DNA of 64,000 bases from Fusarium oxysporum f. sp. lycopersici 4287. Lineage: Eukaryota; Ascomycota; Sordariomycetes; Hypocreales; Nectriaceae. The translations under genes and the position numbers were made by a program. Shown in pieces: positions 57,107 to 64,000 of the stretch. The stretch spans positions 124,001-188,000 of the forward strand of contig NC_030998.1 of assembly GCF_000149955.1 (NCBI RefSeq), read 5' to 3'. The stretch's first letter is position 1; each line of letters starts with the position of its first letter. Under the pieces are notes generated by a model. That model saw only the letters and a list, made by a program, of their open reading frames with translations. It had not been told where the DNA came from and did not search any database.

Positions 57107-58325
57107 GGTGGGGAAAGTAAGAAAAATTGGATTATTATTAAAAAACGAGTGAAAGTCGTAGCAGGTCGCAACAAAAGAACGAGTGACTTTATAAAACGAA
57201 TGCGACGTTGGCCTACCACGAGTCAAAAAGCGAAAATGAAAATAAAGATGCGCAAGCAAACTTTAGGTAAGTGGGAGAGAATGACAGGCTGTGGTGGGTA
57301 TATAAAAAGCGACAGTGTTATCTTGCTGCGCCTGACAAACTTTTTTTCAGCTAGCCTGGAGCCCATGAGTGTTGGTTCGAACCCAGTTTCTGTTACTGAT
57401 AAGGCAATCGAAAGGGGGGGAGATGAAGATTGACCCGGTAATACTGGGTACCGTTGCGTAACGCAATCCTTGCCGGTGGAGAACGGGTGCTCTGACGCGT
57501 AATTAACCGGTGGGTAACTCGTCACTGTCTATGGGGAACACTTCAGCTGATTCCTTGAAGATCGGATGAGCTGAGCCGTGATATCGGCATGTCTAAACCA
57601 TACAGCTGAATTGATTTGATGGAATCGAGACGCATCATTGAGTTTTTGCCCTGACGATCCCAGTGGACTCTGCTCATTTTAGTCAGGCACGGAAAGAATC
57701 CTCCTGTCAGCTCGTAAGTAAGGTTTGTTTCGGATAGGATTGTGACCCTGAGCAAGGGGCAAGCATGGATAATGATCTCGCGAGGTTGTTCTTTTATTGC
57801 AACACGATAAATGCCACGTTGAAGCTTTTTGCGAAGTAGCCTTGATGGAGTAGTGCGAGATTTACGTAGCACAGATCGAGTGCGACACATGGCTTCGGTT
57901 ACCCTCGATCAATGTCCGAGAGCCCGAGACTTGGACCGCACCATTGAAGTAAAAATAGCTGCGACTAAACCTAATCATGCCAGGCCGCTGAGTCAGTTGG
58001 TGTAGGGTAGTGTTCTAGAAATCACGACGGTGAGGAAGCGATATCGATATTGAATTTACAATGTACAGGAAATAATGCTGCGATAAAAATATTGTTTATG
58101 TTTTGATTTTATCCTTGTTTCTAAATACTACCATACCAAGTATTAAAGATCATGACCATTTCCTGACGTCGAGCCCTTGTTATCCATCATCCTTCAATGG
58201 AACGGATAGCAAGTCCAAACCAGAACAATTCTCAACGAACTCACTAGCAATCACGTCAATATTCTCGAAAAGAAATAAAACATATTGTCCTCTAAGTAAC
58301 AAAATCTTGAATTTGGTCTATGTTT
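57107..58325. other. intergenic, no gene seen
   Basis: About 1.2 kb. A TTCGAACC word near 57378 looks like a tRNA B box but no tRNA folds around it. AT-rich towards 58070-58150. Confidence 0.5.
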
Positions 58326-59249
58326 CTATTTGCTTATAGCAGCACTGAGCCACAAGCCCAACTCAACTCCAACACGCGCTCCCTGATCAATCATGCTCAA
58401 ATGACCAGCCTTATCGATAACGATAACCTCCTTGGCCTTCAACGCGTTCCCCAATCTGTGCGCGACCTCCACCGGGAGCCACTTATCATCAGCTCCCCAG
58501 ATGATCTTGATTGGCAGCTTCGGCCCAACCTCTCCATATCTCGCCTCCACTTCTTCCGTGGATCTGGAGTTGGCTTGGCACAATTCACGAATGAAGCCTC
58601 GTTTTCCACCTTCTCGCAGCCAAGGCTCTTTGAGCATCTGCATTGTCTCTTTTGGTAACTCGTAGTATGCTGCGTCGCTGATGTAGCTCTCTAGAATTCC
58701 CTCAAATGCTGTGTCGGGCAGTTGTTCAAAGAGCTGGGGGTTTTCAGCGATGACTTTGAAGAGAGGTTGACCGAATGGTCCGATCGCGACAACGTCGATG
58801 AGACAGAGGCTTGCATATGGCAAGTCATGAAGGAGATAGCCTCGTAAACTGACGAGACCGGCATTATCGTGGGCGATGACATGAGCCTTCTCATGAGTCC
58901 AATCTTTTTGCCAAGATTTGAAGAGCGCAGCAAAGACCTCTGCTTGTCGCGCGAGGTTGCTATCGTACTCTTCAATTGCGCTTGAGCTGGCCTTTGCTGG
59001 ATCTAACTTTTGCTCTGCGGGCGTGTCGCCGAAACCGGGTCTGTCGAAGAGATACACATGAAACTGACGCGACAGTGAGAGTGCGAAAGGGACCCAGACG
59101 CGAGATGACCAGGGAGTTCCATGAATGAATATGAGAGGAGGAGATTTAGGGTCACCCAATGAGCCCCATTTCACATCGTAGCTGTGCGTTGAGGTTTTGT
59201 ACTGAAAGCTTTGAGTTAAAGCTGTAGGGTCGTTTTGTGATGAGGTCAT
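58326..59249 (-). CDS. alpha/beta hydrolase, haloalkane dehalogenase/epoxide hydrolase-like
   Basis: A single exon of 307 residues. The oxyanion motif is HGTPWSS, the nucleophile lies in IAHDNAG (an aspartate, as in dehalogenases and epoxide hydrolases rather than the serine of esterases), the acid is near WGADDKWLP and the base is in AGHLSMID. A cap region between them is Trp/Tyr-rich. Epoxide or C-halogen opening is therefore more likely than ester cleavage. It lies upstream of the terpene cyclase in the same orientation with 375 bp between, so it may act on a terpene epoxide. Confidence 0.85.
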   Translation of the reverse strand: MTSSQNDPTALTQSFQYKTSTHSYDVKWGSLGDPKSPPLIFIHGTPWSSRVWVPFALSLSRQFHVYLFDRPGFGDTPAEQKLDPAKASSSAIEEYDSNLARQAEVFAALFKSWQKDWTHEKAHVIAHDNAGLVSLRGYLLHDLPYASLCLIDVVAIGPFGQPLFKVIAENPQLFEQLPDTAFEGILESYISDAAYYELPKETMQMLKEPWLREGGKRGFIRELCQANSRSTEEVEARYGEVGPKLPIKIIWGADDKWLPVEVAHRLGNALKAKEVIVIDKAGHLSMIDQGARVGVELGLWLSAAISK

Positions 59250-59624
59250 TGTGAAGTCTGACTATGGGTCGTTGTGAGTTTGAGTGTTGAAGTGTCAATA
59301 ATGTGAAAGAGGACGTGACGTGGATTGGAGAAAATTGAGACAGAGAGAGAAGAGTTGATCTGTATTGAGTTGCCTTATTTATAGATAGCTGGTGGCTAAT
59401 TTGATGCAGAATATGATGACATTTTAGTGAGATGGAGGGTGAGATAAGTGAGATGACGCGCCCGCGCCTTTATTTTGACGACTTACTCGAAGCAACGAAA
59501 CCTGCTTCGAGAAGTACGCTCTGAGTGAGAAGAGAATAAAAGAATCGACCCCGGTCACTGTAGTATCAATTGATGATAGTGGCAAATGCCATTTGGATGA
59601 GTTGAAGGGTAGATAATGCCAATT
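59250..59624. other. intergenic, hydrolase upstream region
   Basis: About 375 bp between two genes read in the same direction; contains GAGA/GTGA-rich stretches and no gene. Confidence 0.5.
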
Positions 59625-60833
59625 TCAACGGGCTCCTTTAGCAGCTTCTACCTCCGAATTTCCATCCGCCAATCGCAGCTCTACGAATGGCGACGTCTTG
59701 GAGGAATATCGCTTCGTGCCTTGAAGTTGCCAAAACCAACACGCTGCGCCAAACAACTCCATGTCCGCCACGTACGTTCCAAGACCAGTATCCTCTTCGC
59801 TGTCATCATCGCACTCGGCTTCAATCTCAATCCGAATGCGCTCCACCTCCTGGGCATGTCTTTGTGACATTGCAGCGACTCGGCGCGCAGCCTCATATAA
59901 ACTAATCTTCTCCGTACGTACCAGCACGGCTAGTAGATTGTTTGTATTCTCCAAAAATGTCTCTTTCTCATATGAGAAAATCTCATTCAGTAGTGAGCCA
60001 ATCTTTTCGCAATGCTGCTGCATCTGACGGATTTGTGGAATAGCGTTGTGCTCCTCAGAGAGAAAAGTACCCATGGCCATCTCGACGAAGAGAACGGTAT
60101 AAATCATTCCAGAATTCCGCAATTTATGTTCTGCGTATTCTTCGACGGTCATATTTTTGGCTTCACTGTAGATCAGGGCATGAGACTCGCCAAAGTCCTT
60201 CATGGCAGCGCATGACTTGGCCAGCCAGACCTCAAAGCGCTCCTCATTGATGCGTCGACCGCGGATGTGCACGCGCGTCGAAAGCTCGTGGATAGCTCCC
60301 AGAAGAAACGGGTCTGTCTCCAAGTCCGATATGATCTCGCAGCACTCTTCATATGCGTGGGGATTCTGCATTATACGTGCAGTACATACGATCCCGTCTG
60401 CCAGCCGCTGCGGTGTATCGCGCAGCTTCTGGAGATCCCTAGCCAGACGTTGTCCCGACGGAGTCGCCTGGATAGCCTTGAGAATAGCAGCGCTATCGAA
60501 GATGTCGTCATTAACAAATTGAACCGTCATGAAGCCTGTGGCGAGAAAGATTCCTTCATCATCGGCGTTTGGGTACAGGTAGGTGCACATAGACGCGGTC
60601 TCGTTGACGATGCCCTTGATAAGTTTTTCGGCACCGAGTTGCTCTAGATGCGGATACAGCCACTGTTGAACTTGCTTGATGACCCAGTCTGCTCTTGGAT
60701 GGACTTTGAGCTGGGATGGGGGATTGTACAATTGCGTCACAGGAATCAGTGTTTCAGAAGCATCAGTCGGGAGACTTATGAACCCGCCATGCTCCTGATG
60801 CTTCCTCGCAGTTGGTATTTCAACAGTTGTCAT
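59625..60833 (-). CDS. class I terpene cyclase
   Basis: A single exon of 402 residues from ATG 60833. The metal motif is DDIFD at 109-113 and the second metal motif N283-x3-S287-x3-E291 is in NEIFSYEKE; a late RY pair (TKRY) is also present. These define ionisation-type cyclases making a cyclic sesquiterpene or similar hydrocarbon from a prenyl diphosphate. Length fits sesquiterpene synthases. An in-frame upstream ATG (60945) would add a non-conserved leader. Divergent from the monocarboxylate-type transporter across 1.1 kb. No P450 is adjacent; the nearest partners are the epoxide-hydrolase-like enzyme and the transporter. Confidence 0.9.
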   Translation of the reverse strand: MTTVEIPTARKHQEHGGFISLPTDASETLIPVTQLYNPPSQLKVHPRADWVIKQVQQWLYPHLEQLGAEKLIKGIVNETASMCTYLYPNADDEGIFLATGFMTVQFVNDDIFDSAAILKAIQATPSGQRLARDLQKLRDTPQRLADGIVCTARIMQNPHAYEECCEIISDLETDPFLLGAIHELSTRVHIRGRRINEERFEVWLAKSCAAMKDFGESHALIYSEAKNMTVEEYAEHKLRNSGMIYTVLFVEMAMGTFLSEEHNAIPQIRQMQQHCEKIGSLLNEIFSYEKETFLENTNNLLAVLVRTEKISLYEAARRVAAMSQRHAQEVERIRIEIEAECDDDSEEDTGLGTYVADMELFGAACWFWQLQGTKRYSSKTSPFVELRLADGNSEVEAAKGAR

Positions 60834-61972
60834 GTTGGATGGACTCCAAGCAGGGTAGTATCTGGAGCAATCGAGGCTGTTTTGTGAGTTGAGAAGTTGA
60901 GCTAGATCGTCTCGATGGAGGAATAAGCTGGTCTTTTTATACTGCATTGAAGAGGGGGTTCTGAGACACAATTCTAAGACATCTAGATAACTCACTTGCA
61001 GTTGCAACGCATTGTATCAGGTAATAAGAAGGGTAACCAGTCTATCACTTATAAGTGCCAAGATGTATCACTGTCCCTATGTCCAAGTCTAAAGCTTCTT
61101 TCGACTCCTCAACCTTTCATATCATTCCAGAGTTTGAAGGTTTAGTACACCATTTGATCCGGCGTAACATCTGACAAGCAGACTCACCGACAGTATGGCG
61201 TGCATTAGCTGTACCGCGTTACGATACGTGGGGCCTTTCATGGCCTCCCGATAAGGGCGATGAGGCCAATAGGTCGACCTTGCAGTAAAAGAGGGTTTCC
61301 TCAACGCCTTCTGCTTTCTCCTCGCCCTTCTGTATAAGCTGTCCTTCTGCGGCACGGCACGAGACGCCGCTTGCCACCCACTCGTAAAGGCTACAGTACC
61401 CTCTGGGGGACAAAATATATCTGACGCGGATAATCATGTTCACCATAGTGCTGTCAGCAGGCGCAGAGAATTAGAAATATCCAAAAAAATTCTTGGAATA
61501 AAATAGCAATACTCAACCCAAAATACCCGGCTTACTCCAAGGCAGTAGAAAAGCATATTGAAGCGGAAGGGTGAGATGGGCAGATGAGCCAAACAACGAA
61601 AGACCCCACGCCCTTATTTTGACGCCTCATCCCAGCTGCTTCAGTCAAGCACTTGAAGTTACAGCGATTGGTGCTCGCGCTCACTCTCTTTAGCTACATT
61701 TAAGATTATCTCTGTTTGATACGAATGATGGTAATGAATATGTCTGACAGATTGGGAAAACGTGATGAGTTTAAGCTCTTTCAGCAGTCTTGGCAATTCT
61801 GGGCGCGATTGATGATGTAACCCGCGCCCTTCAATTGACACTAAGGATAAGTATCCTCGTAGCCACCAAACTCCCTCTATTTCTAATCTCTCCTAAATTT
61901 ATCAGGTCAAGGAAAGGGCGCATGGTATCATACTCTTGATACTCACCCAAATACCCTGGCTGCGACAACATC
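60834..61972. other. divergent intergenic region, terpene cyclase/transporter
   Basis: About 1.1 kb. Short frames without domains. No repeat or RNA gene that I can support. Confidence 0.45.
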
Positions 61973-63405
61973 ATGTCGACGACTACAGCCGTCCAGCTCG
62001 AAGCCTACGGCAACGGCACAACCTATGAACCCAACACCACCTCAACTCTCCGTCCAACAAGAGCCGGTCTCGCTGAAAATGCCTCAACAAGCCATCCAGA
62101 ATCTGATGACCCAGCCCTTGAAGCTTCACGCATCGCTGATAGCACAGTCCCTGATGGTGGCTACGGCTGGGTCGTAATCGGTGCCTGCGCCGTCGTAGCC
62201 TGGTGGGTTATCGGACTCAGCTACGTCTGGGGCGTTTACCAAAATGCCCTGGTTGAGCGAAACGTCGGATCTCCTCTGGCCTTGTCCTTCTGCGGTTCGT
62301 TGTCGCCAGCTTTGATGGCTACCGTTGGAGTCATCGTGTCGAGAATGCTACGAACGTTCGGGACACGCAAACTTAGCTCCGTCGGAATCATTCTCATGGC
62401 TCTTTCTCTCATTGGCGCGAGTTTCGTCACAGATCATCTTGTTGGATTGATCTTTCTCCCTGGTATTCCTCTTGGTCTCGGTATGGCTGGTTGCTTCATG
62501 TCGTTCTCCCTCGCTCCGGCGCAGTACTTTATGAAGAAGAGAGGACTGGCCAATGGCATAGTTTATGCTGGGGGTGGATTTGGAGGTGCGATTATGAGTA
62601 TTGCGACCAACTCTCTCATTGAAAAACATAGCGTTGAGTGGGCTTTTCGCATCACAGGCATCCTCATCGCTCTTTCGGGACTTCCAGCCGCCCTGCTGAT
62701 TAAAGAGAGGGTACCTTTGGCAAAGACCGGAATCGTTGACTGGAGACTCTTTCGACAACTCAACTTTGCTATTCTCTTCTTTGCCGCTGGCATCGGTATC
62801 TTCCCTCTTCTAGTCCCACCTTACTTCCTTCCCCTCTACTCTCGATCTATGGGTCTGAGTACAAACACTGGTGCTGGACTTGTTGCAGGCTTCAGTTTTG
62901 CATCTGCTGTAGGACGAATCATGAGTGGATATCTCTGTGATAAATTCGGGCCGTTGAATACCCTTGCGGCCTTCTTCCTTGGAAATGCACTCACCATGCT
63001 TGCCCTCTGGCCTGCATCAACGACTCTCACACCTTTGGCTGTATTCGCAGTGCTCAATGGTTTGATGAATGGTGGATTCTTTTCTTCTATGCCAACTGTT
63101 GTCGGCAATGTTTTCGGGTCTGCCAGGGTATCAACAGCTATGGGTATGGTGATTGTTGGCTGGGTAGCCGGTTATCTTTTCGTAAGTTCACATACCACTC
63201 GCCTCGATTGATGATAAAGCCTGTCTAACACTCATAGGGCTCTCCCATTGCTGGTTTCCTTCTTCAAGCGCATGGAGGTGCAGATGAGGGGCTGGGTGCA
63301 TATCGACCGGCCATGTTCTACGCTGGCTCGATGTCAGCAATTGCCACTGTTTTGACTGTTATCTTACGGTTGAGAATCAACAAGAAGTTGATGGCAAAGG
63401 TTTAG
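61973..63405 (+). CDS. MFS transporter, monocarboxylate-type
   Basis: Exons 61973-63181 and 63238-63405, joined by a 56-bp intron, give 458 residues. The family start motif PDGGYGWVVIGA (residues 60-71) identifies the MCT group; twelve hydrophobic helices and VPLAKTGIVDWRLFR in the central loop follow. In fungi such carriers move monocarboxylates or are linked to secondary metabolites, often with the cyclase or PKS beside them. The terpene cyclase is divergent from it, so product export is one possibility, nutrient uptake another. Confidence 0.88.
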
Positions 63406-63608
63406 AATGTAGCTTCAAGGTGTTTAAATAGGGTCAAGGATACAGATTGGGGAGAAATCCCCTAGGACTACAGCAAAAGGTCTGCAATAGTTCAAATGTA
63501 TGTATAAAATAGATAGACAAGAAGAGTATGTCACCAGTGTAACATGTTGTATTTCTCCACTCCTGAAGGGAAATAGTATACTTTAAGAGCTTTACTACAT
63601 GCCCCGAA

Positions 63609-63812
63609 TTATTTCTTCTCTTTCTTCTTGTTGGCAATACAAGTTGGACATCGTTCATTGGTTGTTGTGTACTCCACCGAAGTCGGGTAATGAACCCCGA
63701 TGCAGCGACCATCCTTTTTGTAGCCCTCACACATTATGGTAGGCTGGAAAGTTGTGTTAAGAACGTAAAAGCAGACGTGGCATTTTGTCACGTCTCGTTT
63801 GGTGGTGCACAT
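63609..63812 (-). CDS. tiny cysteine-rich hypothetical protein
   Basis: A 67-residue frame with cysteine pairs at both ends (CHVC and CPTC) plus two in the middle (IMCEG, RCIG), and a Lys-rich end (ANKKKEKK). Cysteine spacing suggests a small zinc-binding protein. There is no signal peptide, so a secreted effector is unlikely. Similar tiny Cys-rich proteins are common in Fusarium-type genomes, but I cannot name a family. An intron could extend it. Confidence 0.45.
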   Translation of the reverse strand: MCTTKRDVTKCHVCFYVLNTTFQPTIMCEGYKKDGRCIGVHYPTSVEYTTTNERCPTCIANKKKEKK

Positions 63813-64000
63813 CTTGAGTGAGGAGTATTACACGACGTATAAGCTGCCTGGTTGTGGTATGTGGCTTGTATCAAACTGTAATATTGCTGGGAAGGGTATC
63901 CTTTTTTAAGTTTCAGGCAGGGCAATTGGAGTTCTGGAAATGTAATTTATAGTCCTCATTTGTTGGTGAACCGTTGAGGAACACTGTTAGAACAGAGATA

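Noticed and set aside
57370..57390. GGTTCGAACCC, a tRNA B-box look-alike
   Set aside because: Neither strand gives a pairing T-arm, acceptor stem or A box.
1..64000. CRISPR arrays, bacterial operons, ribosome binding sites
   Set aside because: Introns and gene families show a fungal nuclear genome; no spaced direct repeats were seen.

Overview
The window reads as nuclear DNA of a filamentous ascomycete, most like a Fusarium-type Sordariomycete (Hypocreales). The signs are many short GT-AG introns of about 43-82 bp with CTRAY-like branch points, four Zn2Cys6 regulators, families expanded in such fungi (MFS permeases, short-chain dehydrogenases (SDR), P450, GMC oxidase, Baeyer-Villiger-type monooxygenase, Crh-type cell-wall enzyme, class I terpene cyclase), and several decayed genes. 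No housekeeping block or rRNA is visible, and I found no tRNA I could support. It looks like accessory or metabolic-cluster DNA. I rebuilt exon structures by hand from reading-frame continuity, splice sites and family motifs; all are inferences without RNA evidence. One assembly gap (N's) lies at 19758-20426.

Region A (1-12982): end of a sugar porter; a small gene cut by an in-frame TGA; a very unusual single gene that joins an isopropylmalate-dehydrogenase-like domain to both the large and small domains of an isopropylmalate isomerase (aconitase-like); a PEP mutase/isocitrate lyase superfamily lyase; a Zn2Cys6 regulator; and a Dal5-type carboxylate permease. The promoters of the last four genes share a CGGNCCG site. 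I read this as a candidate pathway for an alkylmalate or related dicarboxylate.

Region B (13263-23335): a zinc alcohol dehydrogenase; a flavin-dependent amine/amino-acid oxidase ending in the peroxisomal signal AKL; and PEX11, the peroxisome division factor. The oxidase and PEX11 promoters share an identical 15-bp element. Then come a Zn2Cys6 regulator, the gap, a sugar porter broken by several frame shifts next to the gap, and a ketopantoate-reductase-like pseudogene with two stops.

Region C (24370-37390): MFS permease, SDR, Zn2Cys6 regulator, dihydroxyacetone-synthase-like transketolase, short class II aldolase, and a degenerate second transketolase. A palindrome CTCG-N3-CGAG occurs in pairs in the three promoter regions and once just upstream of the regulator. 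The regulator itself is interrupted inside its zinc cluster by a roughly 655-bp retroposon-like insertion with a 13-bp target duplication. This looks like a carbohydrate catabolic regulon whose regulator has been broken.

Region D (38577-55706): SDR, GMC fatty-alcohol-oxidase-like enzyme, Zn2Cys6 regulator, P450, Baeyer-Villiger-type monooxygenase, an amidohydrolase resembling aromatic-acid decarboxylases but with a signal peptide, a lipocalin-like small protein and an alpha/beta hydrolase. There is no polyketide or peptide synthase, so it is an oxidative cluster without a visible core enzyme.

Region E (55888-64000): a GPI-anchored Crh-type transglycosylase, a haloalkane-dehalogenase/epoxide-hydrolase-like enzyme, a class I terpene cyclase, a monocarboxylate-type transporter and a tiny cysteine-rich protein.
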